Origin: CBDFKJ01 sp965248805
GTDB lineage: Bacteria; Pseudomonadota; Alphaproteobacteria; UBA6615
Direction of reading: 5' to 3'
NCBI GenBank assembly: GCA_965248805.1
Contig: CBDFKJ010000007.1
Coordinates: 124,001-188,000, forward strand
Length of the DNA stretch: 64,000 nt
The position numbers and the translations under genes were made by a program. Positions 33,015-41,293 of the stretch are shown piece by piece; position 1 is the first letter of the stretch, and each line of letters begins with the position of its first letter. The notes beneath the pieces were generated by a model. That model searched no databases. It was given only the letters and a program-made list of their open reading frames with translations, and was not told the DNA's origin.

Positions 33015-34305
33015 GGAGACCTCTAACAACCGGCCGATTTGGCGCGGATAAGGGTGTCCTGTTGGCCGATCCGTGCGGCGGGTGGATTTGACGGCGTTAT
33101 TCGTCCGCGGTTTCGTTCTCAGCGGGGTGTTTTTTTGTCATACGGGCGGACTCATGCCATGGCGGCCCTGCGCTCATGGAAGATCAGACGCTGGAAATTA
33201 TAGGCGAGGTTGGCGAGGCCTATCTTGGTCTCGGCCCGCTTGAGCCCGATGGTCCGGACGAACAGGCTCATGCGATCCTTCTGCTGGGCGAAGACATGCT
33301 CGACGCGTGCACGGACCGCTGACTTGCGGGCATTGGCCCGGGCGGCCGCCTTGGGCATGGCCCGGCCCGGCGGCTTCTTGCGGTGGATGTGGGAGATCCG
33401 ACCCTTGCCCGCCAGCCACGCCTCGTTCGCCTTCGAGCGATAGGCGCTGTCAGCCCACACGCCGGCGGCCAGATTGTCGCCGGTGACGAGATGACGCAAC
33501 ATCTTGCCGTCATGGCGGGCGGCATCGGTCACCGCCGAGCCGCGGATGAAGCCGTAGGCCCGATCGATGACGACATGATTCTTGTAGCCGAACACCGGGA
33601 TCGCGATGTCGGGCACGCGCCGTTGCGCCCCGGCGGGGTTCTTGCGCCTTCCGGTCTTCACCGTCCACCGCGCGTCTGTGTCCTTCTGCGCCGCCTTGGC
33701 CGGCTGATCGGGCCAGATCTCGGACGCGCTCTTGCCCGCCTTGATCGCCCGCTTCTCGTCATCGCGGTGGCGCTGCTTGGGCGCCGATACCAGGGTCGCA
33801 TCGACGATCTGCCCGCCCATCGCCAGATAGCCGCACCGGCGCAGCTCGCCATCGAAGGCGGCAAACAGCTCATCCATCGCCCCGGCCCGGACCAGACGCT
33901 CGCGAAAGGTCCAGATGGTGTTCCGGTCCGGCGTCGGCGCTCCGAGATCGAAGCCCAGGAAGCGAAGCCAACTCAAGCGGTCGCGGATCAGAAACTCCAT
34001 CCGCTCGTCGCTCACCGTGTGCCGCGCGGCCAGGACCAGAACCTTGAACATCGCCACCGCATCGTAGGCCGGGCGGCCGCCTTTCGATCCGTCCGAATAG
34101 CCCAGCGCCGCCTCAAGCGGTGCGCGGAAAATCTCGAAATCGACAACCTTCGCCAGCACCTCCAACGGATCGCCAGTCGCCGAAAGCTTGCGCAAATGAT
34201 CCGGTAAGCCGAACAGGCCAGTCTGCCTCATCAATACCCCCCTCGAATCGAACCGCCGCAGAGAATCACAACAAGGCAAAATTGGCGAGGTAAATAGAGG
34301 CGTCC
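33015..34305 (-). mobile_element. IS5-family insertion sequence, complete (copy 2)
   Basis: This 1291-base element lies between AGGT direct repeats (33011-33014 and 34306-34309). Its ends are GGAGACCTCTAACAACC and the complement of GGACGCCTCTATTTACC. Its transposase is intact. It interrupts the BNR-repeat gene. The four-base duplication fits the IS5 group. Confidence 0.95.
33152..34231 (-). CDS. IS5-family transposase (copy 2)
   Basis: This 359-residue enzyme starts MRQTGLFGLPDHLRKLSATG at ATG 34231. It carries the same DDE stretches as the copy at 4560 (QIVDATLVSAP, VWADSAYRSKANE, VEHVFAQQKDRM). The frame is clean and the surrounding element has a perfect target duplication, so it is a candidate for a recently active copy. 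An apparent extension of the frame upstream to 34327 passes through the IS end and is not part of the protein. Confidence 0.93.
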   Translation of the reverse strand: MRQTGLFGLPDHLRKLSATGDPLEVLAKVVDFEIFRAPLEAALGYSDGSKGGRPAYDAVAMFKVLVLAARHTVSDERMEFLIRDRLSWLRFLGFDLGAPTPDRNTIWTFRERLVRAGAMDELFAAFDGELRRCGYLAMGGQIVDATLVSAPKQRHRDDEKRAIKAGKSASEIWPDQPAKAAQKDTDARWTVKTGRRKNPAGAQRRVPDIAIPVFGYKNHVVIDRAYGFIRGSAVTDAARHDGKMLRHLVTGDNLAAGVWADSAYRSKANEAWLAGKGRISHIHRKKPPGRAMPKAAARANARKSAVRARVEHVFAQQKDRMSLFVRTIGLKRAETKIGLANLAYNFQRLIFHERRAAMA

Positions 34306-35298
34306 AGGTGGTATGGATCGGCACCACGCCGGGAGGGCTGTTTCGCTCCGACGACCGCGGCAGCAGCTGGTCGCTCGTTCGTCCCCTTTGGGATCACCCC
34401 GACCGCAGAGAATGGTTCGGCGGTGGTTTCGACGTGCCCTGCATCCATTCCGTCTGCGTCGATCCGCGCGACGCCAAAAAGGTCATGGTCGGCGTCTCCT
34501 GTGGCGGCGCCTGGCGGACCGACGATGGCGGCGAGAGCTGGCGGCAGACGGCGCACGGCATGTACGCCGAGTTCATGCCGCCTGAGCGCCGTGACGATCC
34601 CAACATCCAGGACGCCCATTGCATCGTGCAATGCCGCGATGCGCCGGAGGTTTTCTGGTGCCAGCACCACAACGGCGTATTCCGCTCGACGGACGGTGGC
34701 GAGAGCTGGTCCGAGGTGACGTCGATCACACCGTCGAAGTTCGGATTTCCCGTAGCCGTGCATCCAAGCGATGGAGACACGGCATGGTTCGTTCCGGCGG
34801 TGAAGGATGAATGCCGCGTGCCGGTCGACGGTCGGTTGGTGGTCGCACGCACGCACGACGGCGGCCGCTCGGTCGAGGTCCTCGCCGACGGCCTGCCCTC
34901 GGGTCCGGCCTATGATCTGGTGCTGCGCCACGCCCTCGATGTCGATGACGGCGGCGCGCAGCTGGCCTTCGGCTCTACCACCGGCGGTGTGTGGCTGAGC
35001 GACAATGGCGGCGATGATTGGTCGGCGCTCGAGGCGCGTCTGCCGCCGGTCAACTGCGTCCGTTTCGCGAGTTAGACCCGGCCGCGCATCCGACGTGGGG
35101 CGCACGGATCACACAGTGAATGATTACCCTCGTCCCGCATGTTCACGAACAACTTGTTTGTGCCTTTTCGGGTTCTCTATTCCGCCGGGCTCGGCGGAAT
35201 TTCGGCCGTTGTTTTGCGATACATGATCTATGCCCGGCTCTCCTCGGAGGAGTTCCGCTCAACACGCTAGCCGGGGTGGCACCTGACGGCCGCGGCGA

Positions 35299-36438
35299 TC
35301 AGTTGGCCTCGGCGACAGAAGCGCCGGTGGTCAGGCGAACCTTGTGCAGGGAGTCATCGCGCATGTGGTAACCGTCGAGGAAGTCCTCCGACGTGACGCC
35401 GGCGACATTGGGATCGAAGCTGCCAAAGATGTCGATATCGAACTCTCGCGCCAATTCGCGGATCTTGGCCTCCGATTCGCGCAGCCCCTCGCAGGTCCGG
35501 GCGTTGTTTATATAGATCTTGTTCTTGGGATCGCCTTTGCACTCCCACACTTCGGGGCTGTAGGGATTGAGCACGAAGGCAATCCTCTTGTCGGCGGCCT
35601 GAACGCGCTTCAGGATCGCCCGAAATTCTCCGACGACATCTTCGCTCACATAAGGCGGCTTGATATTGCCGGCATCGAAGTATCGCCCCCGCGTGACGAG
35701 CTTCTCGTAGCTGCCGAGCCCGCGTCTGCGGCTGCCGTCGTTGAAGAAGATCTCGGTCCTGGCCGGACCGGCAGGAAGCCTTTCGGCGACGGGCGTGCCG
35801 GTGAGTTCCGGCGTCTCCGCCTCGCCGGACAACAGGAGGCGCAAATTGTGGACGAAGTAACTGAAGTTGATGGTTTCCGCATACATCACCGCGGGCGCCT
35901 CTTGTGTCGGGGGATATTCCTTGTCGTCGGGCAGGCCTAGCTTTTTGCGCGCCGCCAGGTGCTCCGCCGCCATCACCTCGAACCGCCGGGTCTTTTTCTT
36001 GCGGAATATCCAGGGGTCCATGGCCAGAAACAGCGTCTCGAAATGCGGGTTGTCGAGAAGGGCGGCGATCTGAATGACCTTGTCTTCGTAGGCGCTGTAG
36101 TAGACGCCGATATTCAGCAGGTCCTTGCAGCCGCACTCCTTGGCCGCCGGCCAGTTATCGACGTTCAGTTCCATCTGTCGGCTTGAGCCATTGACGTAGC
36201 AGCCGGCGGTCAGCTCCCGGATCATCGCCAGTTTGACCCACCGAATATCGCCGCCCTTGATCGTCAATCCGTGTTCCGCGTTGACGACCTCATCGACGAA
36301 GGCGGTGTAGGGAGTCGAAGCGGTGCGGAAGACGCCCTTGGAATCGACCTTGAAATTGACACACGCCACGGCCCCGATGGCGGCGAGAAAAGCGATCAGG
36401 AGAGCGACGGTGTAGGTGTTCAATACGGCCTTCGCCAT
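35299..36438 (-). CDS. Membrane-anchored protein partner of MBOAT acyltransferase, unknown
   Basis: From ATG 36438 the 379-residue product has one N-terminal membrane anchor (TVALLIAFLAAIGAVACVNF) and a large periplasmic domain. Motifs seen include FVDEVVNAEHG, FLAMDPWIFRKKKTRRFEVM, FVLNPYSPEVWECKG and LDGYHMRDDSLHKVRL near the end, the last resembling the Asp-His block of SGNH/AlgX-type proteins. No clear GDSL serine was found, so the class is inferred from context. It lies just downstream of an MBOAT acyltransferase, the usual pairing for O-acetylation of exported polysaccharide. Before IS630 inserted, only ten bases separated the two genes. Confidence 0.65.
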   Translation of the reverse strand: MAKAVLNTYTVALLIAFLAAIGAVACVNFKVDSKGVFRTASTPYTAFVDEVVNAEHGLTIKGGDIRWVKLAMIRELTAGCYVNGSSRQMELNVDNWPAAKECGCKDLLNIGVYYSAYEDKVIQIAALLDNPHFETLFLAMDPWIFRKKKTRRFEVMAAEHLAARKKLGLPDDKEYPPTQEAPAVMYAETINFSYFVHNLRLLLSGEAETPELTGTPVAERLPAGPARTEIFFNDGSRRRGLGSYEKLVTRGRYFDAGNIKPPYVSEDVVGEFRAILKRVQAADKRIAFVLNPYSPEVWECKGDPKNKIYINNARTCEGLRESEAKIRELAREFDIDIFGSFDPNVAGVTSEDFLDGYHMRDDSLHKVRLTTGASVAEAN

Positions 36439-36448
36439 TTTGTTGGCC

Positions 36449-37300
36449 CTAGTGGATTGATTCCAACGTTTGGAACCCTCGGTTTCGGGCTGCGATGATG
36501 TCGTCGGGGTCGGCTTTCGATATGAATGGCTGTGGGTTGGCCGCATTGTATTCGCGGACGAAGCGGTTGATTGCGGCCTGGAGATCGACGACGGAATGGA
36601 AGACGCCGTGCTTGAGCCGCCGCCGGGTGAGTTTTGCGAAGAAGCCCTCGACGGCATTGAGCCACGAGCAGGAGGTCGGTGTGAAGTGGAAAGTCCAGCG
36701 CGGATGGCGGGCGAGCCAGGCGCGGACCTTGTCCTTGTTGTGCGCCGCGTAGTTGTCGACGATCGCGTGGATGGCCTTGTCCGCCGGCACCGTGCGCTCG
36801 ATGCGGTTGAGGAAGCGGATGAACTCCTGATGGCGGTGGCGCTGCATGTTCTGGCCGATCACCGTTCCGTCCAGAACGTTGAGCGCCGCAAACAGCGTGG
36901 TCGTGCCGTGCCGTTTGTAGTCATGGGTCATGGTGCCGGCGCGTCCCTTCTTCATCGGCAGACCGGCGGTCGAGCGCCTGGATCTGTGACTTCTCATCGA
37001 TCGACAACACCACCGCATGGGCCGGCGGGTCGACATACAGGCCGACGATATCGGTGAGTTTCTCGGCGAAGGCAGGGTCGGTCGACAGCTTGAAGTTGCG
37101 CCAGCGGTGCGGGCTGAGACCGTGAGCCTTCCAGATCGCCTGCACCGTCGAGGCGGCAATACCGGCCGCCCTGGCCATCGCGCGCAACGTCCAGTGGGTC
37201 GCCTCAAACGGCGGCGGTTGCTGCGTCAGGCGCACGATCTCGGCGACACGATCGAGCGGGACCGGCGCCTTGCCGGGCGCGTACCACAGCAAAATATGGA
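36449..37300 (-). pseudogene. IS630-family transposase, N-terminus replaced, 7-base duplication
   Basis: The frame starts with a foreign leader MGFHILLWYAPGKAPVPLDR and continues as the IS630 sequence from APVPLDRVAEIVRLTQQPPP to EEGTRRHHD. There a seven-base tandem duplication (CCATGAC) shifts the frame before YKRHGTTTLFAALNVLDGTV. The rest, including VDNYAAHNKDKVRAWLARHP and WLNAVEGFFAKLTRR, is in the new frame. The first 75 or so residues of the full-length relative at 38924 are absent. The TAG stop is built from the target TA. Confidence 0.85.
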
Positions 37301-37336
37301 ATCCCAATTCGGACTCTTTCGTTCCGATCCCTCCAC
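36452..37336 (-). mobile_element. Chimeric IS630-family element (copy A)
   Basis: This 885-base element is bounded by GTGGATTGATTCC on one side and by GTGGAGGGATCGG on the other, with a TA duplication (36450-36451 and 37337-37338) in a CTAG context. One end and most of the gene match the full-length IS630 at 38924-39979. The other end is a different sequence shared only with the copy at 48120-48997. It inserted exactly at the TAG stop of the MBOAT gene. Confidence 0.88.
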
Positions 37337-38892
37337 TAGAATTGGAAGTAGAGAAACTCCGACTCGCCGGTCATGACGACGGTGCAGGCCCCCAGTAGCA
37401 CGCCAATCAGAATCCCCCACGTCCAGGTCGGACGCCATGTGAGGGCGCTGTAACGGTATTCGACGCGATTGTCGAGGACAAGAAGCATGGGCCCGTAGCG
37501 GCGAAGCACCTCGTAGCTGTTCGGAGCGAGCCATACAGCCACGAGCAGGATCGCCAGCAGGGGGGCTCCATACTCAAAACTGGCAAGGTTGTTGGGAAAT
37601 GCGACCGCACACAGCGTGAAGGCCGCGCACTCTGCGCCTTCGATGCCAAGTGGGGTGGCGAGCAGCAAAGGGACGCCAAAGCCATTGCCGCCCGACATGC
37701 CCGACAGGACCAATAGGGCGCTGTCGACGCTCTCGGCCCGGAAAAAAGCCCAGGCGATCACGACGAGCAAAAACGTCAGTCCTCGGCTGAAATATTTCCA
37801 CGCCGCATGGGACGTAAGGCGCGGCATGTCGACCGCGACGTTTCGCCACAGATGATTGATGCAGATGTAGACGCCGTGCAGCGCCCCCCAGATCACAAAG
37901 GTCCATGCCGCCCCGTGCCAGACGCCGCCCAGCACCATCGTAATGAATACATTTGCGATGCGGCGCGGTTCGCCATGGCGGTTACCGCCGAGCGGAACGT
38001 AGACACAGTCGCGCAGAAACCGGGACAGCGTGATGTGCCAGCGGCGCCAGAAATCGATGATGCTCGCCGCCTTGTACGGTGAGAAGAAGTTCACCGGCAG
38101 CTTGATGCCGAACACCAGCGCAAGCCCGGCCGCCATGTCGGAATAGCCGGAGAAGTCAAAGTAGATCTGGAAGGTATAGGCCAGGACACCGCCCCAGGAC
38201 TCCAGGAAACTGACTTGCGTACCGACGAGTGCGGCATCGAAAACCGGTGTGGAAAACAGGGCGATGGTGTCGGCTATCAGGACCTTCTTGCTCAATCCGA
38301 ACACGAACAGCGTGACGCCTCCGATGAAGAGCACGCGCCGCCGAAGATTGCTCTTGGGGCGAGCGAACTGCGGCATCATCTCCTTGTGAAAGACGATCGG
38401 TCCGGCGATCAGTTGTGGGAAGAAAGAGATGAACAGGCAATAGTCGACGAAATTCTTCTCTCTTTCTTTGTGGAACGCGGTGTCCACGAGAAACGCAATT
38501 TGTTGAAACGTATAAAACGAAATTCCGATGGGTAGGATGATCTCCGGCACGCTCAGGCCAGCGCCAAAAACCGCGTTCACGTTGGTCAGCAGGAATGCCG
38601 TATACTTGAAGTAGCCGAGGACGGCGAGATTGGCGCTCGCTCCCAGCCCCAAAAGCCACTTCTGCCGTGTCCCCGTCGCGCCGGCGATCAGGTGGGAGAA
38701 CCAAAAGTTTCCGACAATGGAACCGACGATCAGCAGAATGTATCGCGGATCCCACCAGCCGTAGAAAAACAACGAGCAGACCCCCAGGATCCCGTTGGCG
38801 TAGCGCAGTCCGACATACCGCTGTCCCAGCCGGAACAACAGGAGTGTCACGGGCAGGAACCCGAATATGAAGACATGACTGTTAAAGAGCAT
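37336..38892 (-). CDS. MBOAT family O-acyltransferase (AlgI-like)
   Basis: The 518-residue protein has about ten membrane helices and MBOAT landmarks: a YFKYTAFLLTNVN motif, ILPIGISFYTFQQIAFLVD, FVDYCLFISFFPQLIAGPIV, YSDMAAGLALVFGI, FWRRWHITLSRFLRDCVYVP and the catalytic histidine in GGVWHGAAWTFVIWG. It moves acetyl groups across the membrane for polysaccharide O-acetylation, together with a periplasmic partner. The stop codon TAG survives an IS630 insertion at that very position. Another IS630 begins 32 bases before its start, so its promoter context is altered. Confidence 0.92.
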   Translation of the reverse strand: MLFNSHVFIFGFLPVTLLLFRLGQRYVGLRYANGILGVCSLFFYGWWDPRYILLIVGSIVGNFWFSHLIAGATGTRQKWLLGLGASANLAVLGYFKYTAFLLTNVNAVFGAGLSVPEIILPIGISFYTFQQIAFLVDTAFHKEREKNFVDYCLFISFFPQLIAGPIVFHKEMMPQFARPKSNLRRRVLFIGGVTLFVFGLSKKVLIADTIALFSTPVFDAALVGTQVSFLESWGGVLAYTFQIYFDFSGYSDMAAGLALVFGIKLPVNFFSPYKAASIIDFWRRWHITLSRFLRDCVYVPLGGNRHGEPRRIANVFITMVLGGVWHGAAWTFVIWGALHGVYICINHLWRNVAVDMPRLTSHAAWKYFSRGLTFLLVVIAWAFFRAESVDSALLVLSGMSGGNGFGVPLLLATPLGIEGAECAAFTLCAVAFPNNLASFEYGAPLLAILLVAVWLAPNSYEVLRRYGPMLLVLDNRVEYRYSALTWRPTWTWGILIGVLLGACTVVMTGESEFLYFQF

Positions 38893-38923
38893 GCCGGGGT
38901 CCGGCTATGCGTGGACGAACATA

Positions 38924-39979
38924 GTGGACTCCTTCACCCTATCCGCCGGCGACCGTCAGCGATTGCGCGCGGTCGTCGCGGATCCCAAGAGCCCGCAGAA
39001 ACACGTCTGGCGGGCACATATTGTCCTTCTCAGCGGCGAGGGTCTGGGCACCTCGGCGATCATGACCGAGACCGGCAAGTCCAAGACCTGCGTGTGGCGC
39101 TGGCAAGAGCGGTTCATGCACGAGGGTGTCGGCGGCCTGCTTCGCGACAAGTCCCGTCCGCCCGGCAAGGCGCCGGTCCCGCTCGATCGTGTCGCCGAGA
39201 TCGTGCGCCTGACGCAGCAACCGCCGCCGTTTGAGGCGACCCACTGGACGTTGCGCGCGATGGCCAGGGCGGCCGGTATTGCCGCCTCGACGGTGCAGGC
39301 GATCTGGAAGGCTCACGGTCTCAGCCCGCACCGCTGGCGCAACTTCAAGCTGTCGACCGACCCTGCCTTCGCCGAGAAACTCACCGATATCGTCGGCCTG
39401 TATGTCGACCCGCCGGCCCATGCGGTGGTGTTGTCGATCGATGAGAAGTCACAGATCCAGGCGCTCGACCGCCGGTCTGCCGATGAAGAAGGGACGCGCC
39501 GGCACCATGACTACAAACGGCACGGCACGACCACGCTGTTTGCGGCGCTCAACGTTCTGGACGGAACGGTGATCGGCCAGAACATGCAGCGCCACCGCCA
39601 TCAGGAGTTCATCCGCTTCCTCAACCGCATCGAGCGCACGGTGCCGGCGGACAAGGCCATCCACGCGATCGTCGACAACTACGCGGCGCACAACAAGGAC
39701 AAGGTCCGCGCCTGGCTCGCCCGCCATCCGCGCTGGACTTTCCACTTCACACCGACCTCCTGCTCGTGGCTCAATGCCGTCGAGGGCTTCTTCGCAAAAC
39801 TCACCCGGCGGCGGCTCAAGCACGGCGTCTTCCATTCCGTCGTCGATCTCCAGGCCGCAATCAACCGCTTCGTCCGCGAATACAATGCGGCCAACCCACA
39901 GCCATTCATATCGAAAGCCGACCCCGACGACATCATCGCAGCCCGAAACCGAGGGTTCCAAACGTTGGAATCAATCCAC
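38924..39979 (+). mobile_element. IS630-family insertion sequence, complete (copy B)
   Basis: This 1056-base element starts GTGGACTCCTTCACC and ends with the complement of GTGGATTGATTCC. It is flanked by TA on both sides (38922-38923 and 39980-39981). Its transposase frame spans the entire element. It separates the PhyH-like gene from the MBOAT gene. It is the only full-length IS630 in the window and may supply transposase to the shorter relatives. Confidence 0.9.
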
Positions 39980-39982
39980 TAG
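38924..39982 (+). CDS. IS630-family transposase, full length
   Basis: This 352-residue protein, read from the GTG that forms the first bases of the IS, begins MDSFTLSAGDRQRLRAVVAD. It has a helix-turn-helix (TETGKSKTCVWRWQERFMHE), a second HTH (RAMARAAGIAASTVQAIWKA) and the DDE core LSIDEKSQIQAL, AIVDNYAAHNKDKV and WLNAVEGFFAKLTRR. It recognises TA targets. An ATG at 38891 lies in the flank in the same frame. The stop TAG is completed by the target TA, so the reading frame always ends in host DNA. Confidence 0.9.
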   Translation: MDSFTLSAGDRQRLRAVVADPKSPQKHVWRAHIVLLSGEGLGTSAIMTETGKSKTCVWRWQERFMHEGVGGLLRDKSRPPGKAPVPLDRVAEIVRLTQQPPPFEATHWTLRAMARAAGIAASTVQAIWKAHGLSPHRWRNFKLSTDPAFAEKLTDIVGLYVDPPAHAVVLSIDEKSQIQALDRRSADEEGTRRHHDYKRHGTTTLFAALNVLDGTVIGQNMQRHRHQEFIRFLNRIERTVPADKAIHAIVDNYAAHNKDKVRAWLARHPRWTFHFTPTSCSWLNAVEGFFAKLTRRRLKHGVFHSVVDLQAAINRFVREYNAANPQPFISKADPDDIIAARNRGFQTLESIH

Positions 39983-40028
39983 TAACCAAGGGCCTCATCA
40001 ACAAGACGGCGATCTGGCGGCGGTGGGC

Positions 40029-40922
40029 CTAGACACACAACTCTCCCAGCCTCAACGACGCAACACGCTCACCCTCGCATATTGGGAAGACACGGACGTC
40101 AAACCCGACACGCGTGCTGGCAGCGCTCTCCGGAACACATCCGGCATGGGGGACAAACCCCGAAAACATGCACAGGTCTCCAGCCTTCAACCTGGGCCGG
40201 TAAAGGAAGCCGTCCTTGCTGCGGCGCGGATTCGGGGAATGAACGTCCTTCCCCAACTCGTGCAGAAACTTGAGGATTGCTTTTTCGGTCGCCGGCGAGA
40301 GGCTCTCGAAGAAGTCGAGCCGGCCGATGAAGAATTGGACCCCGGGCACGTCGGAATTGGTCACGGCCCCAGGCGCGACGAGTGGGGTCCAGATGTTGTG
40401 GATCCCTTCGTAGGCAAATGCCCGCTTTTCTATGTGCAGGCCAAGCTGACCGTTTCGCCCCTTCTCGATGCCGGGGATCACGGTTCGCGCCTTGGCCCCG
40501 GTCCAGCACCCGTCCCGACCCACAGCTTCCACCAGGATGGGAAACAGTGCCGTTTTCACCAGCGTTGCGTAGAGCGTGGTCTCGGTAAAGTCCTCAGAGT
40601 GGGGAGCCGCGGTGTTGGGATCGATGGTCACGATGTCGTAGGCAAGACCACCCTTCTTGACACCGAATTTCGGGTCGAGCTCGGCGCCGGACCGTATTGC
40701 CGATTCGATCCTGCCGGACTGAGCCCGCGCGTTTTCGAGGAGTTCGGTGATCTCGGCGCTGTCAAACGCGTTGCGCATGACGATCAGGCCATAGGTCTCT
40801 AGCGACCAGCGCATGTGCTCCACCGTGGCAGGCAGACGATGGTCTCCGCCCGCTTGTGCAGCGCTTAGGTCGTCGATCTCGCAGACATCGGACTCTTCGA
40901 GCTTTGCTAGTGAACCAAACAT
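40029..40922 (-). CDS. Phytanoyl-CoA dioxygenase-like 2OG oxygenase
   Basis: The 297-residue protein reads LETYGLIVMRNAFDSAEITE at the front. The core has GQLGLHIEKRAFAYEGIHNI (HxE-like metal motif) and MFSGFVPHAGCVPESAASTR with the distal histidine and following arginine. This fits the PhyH group of Fe(II)/2OG enzymes loosely; substrate unknown. It is upstream of, and on the same strand as, the MBOAT and anchored-protein genes, with IS630 copy B between, so it may once have been the first gene of that polysaccharide-modification operon. Confidence 0.65.
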   Translation of the reverse strand: MFGSLAKLEESDVCEIDDLSAAQAGGDHRLPATVEHMRWSLETYGLIVMRNAFDSAEITELLENARAQSGRIESAIRSGAELDPKFGVKKGGLAYDIVTIDPNTAAPHSEDFTETTLYATLVKTALFPILVEAVGRDGCWTGAKARTVIPGIEKGRNGQLGLHIEKRAFAYEGIHNIWTPLVAPGAVTNSDVPGVQFFIGRLDFFESLSPATEKAILKFLHELGKDVHSPNPRRSKDGFLYRPRLKAGDLCMFSGFVPHAGCVPESAASTRVGFDVRVFPICEGERVASLRLGELCV

Positions 40923-41293
40923 TTGCTACGCGCCCCAGATCCGCAACATGAGCCGACCCTTCCCAGCCGGGGTGGCTGGCGTTGCTGGCATGCGGCGGAG
41001 TCTGGTTGTCGCGTCAACGCACAAATCGGTCCACAGCCAACCGCCGCCGCAGGATGAGTCGGTGTGCCTGATTTCTGTCTCATGTTCAATCATTGGATGA
41101 CGTGGTCCTTCGGCATCGCCGCGGCGTGGTGGCGATATCCACGATGCGAGCGCCACCGTCCGCCGATGGCGATTTGATTCGCCGGCCGAGCCCATCTTTG
41201 CTAAGCAGTTTCGACCTCTGGATTCGGCTTTCAGCGGCATGTCGGCCGATATCAGGGCTCGTCCACACCGTCATTCCTAGACGCACCGCCTGA
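40923..41293. other. Divergent intergenic region, no gene seen
   Basis: These 370 bases between the divergent PhyH-like and MscS genes hold no frame that resembles a protein. They should contain both promoters. I could not pick out a clear operator, riboswitch or hairpin by eye. Confidence 0.5.

Larger units (their letters stand above)
32701..35075 (+). pseudogene. BNR/exo-alpha-sialidase-like repeat protein, split by IS5
   Basis: The 5' part (32701-33014) begins MAERLLIGTRKGLFDMRRYG and ends at GGGEV. The 3' part (34306-35075) resumes as VWIGTTPGGLFRSDDRGSSW and continues through several BNR-type SxDxGxxW repeats (RTDDGGESW, RSTDGGESWSE, LSDNGGDDWSA) to VNCVRFAS. Removing the IS and one AGGT restores an uninterrupted frame of about 360 residues (GGGEVVWIGTTPGG), so the gene was intact until the insertion. 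Such beta-propeller proteins bind or cleave glycans or act as scaffolds; the function here is unknown. It is preceded by the MoaD-like gene. Confidence 0.9.
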
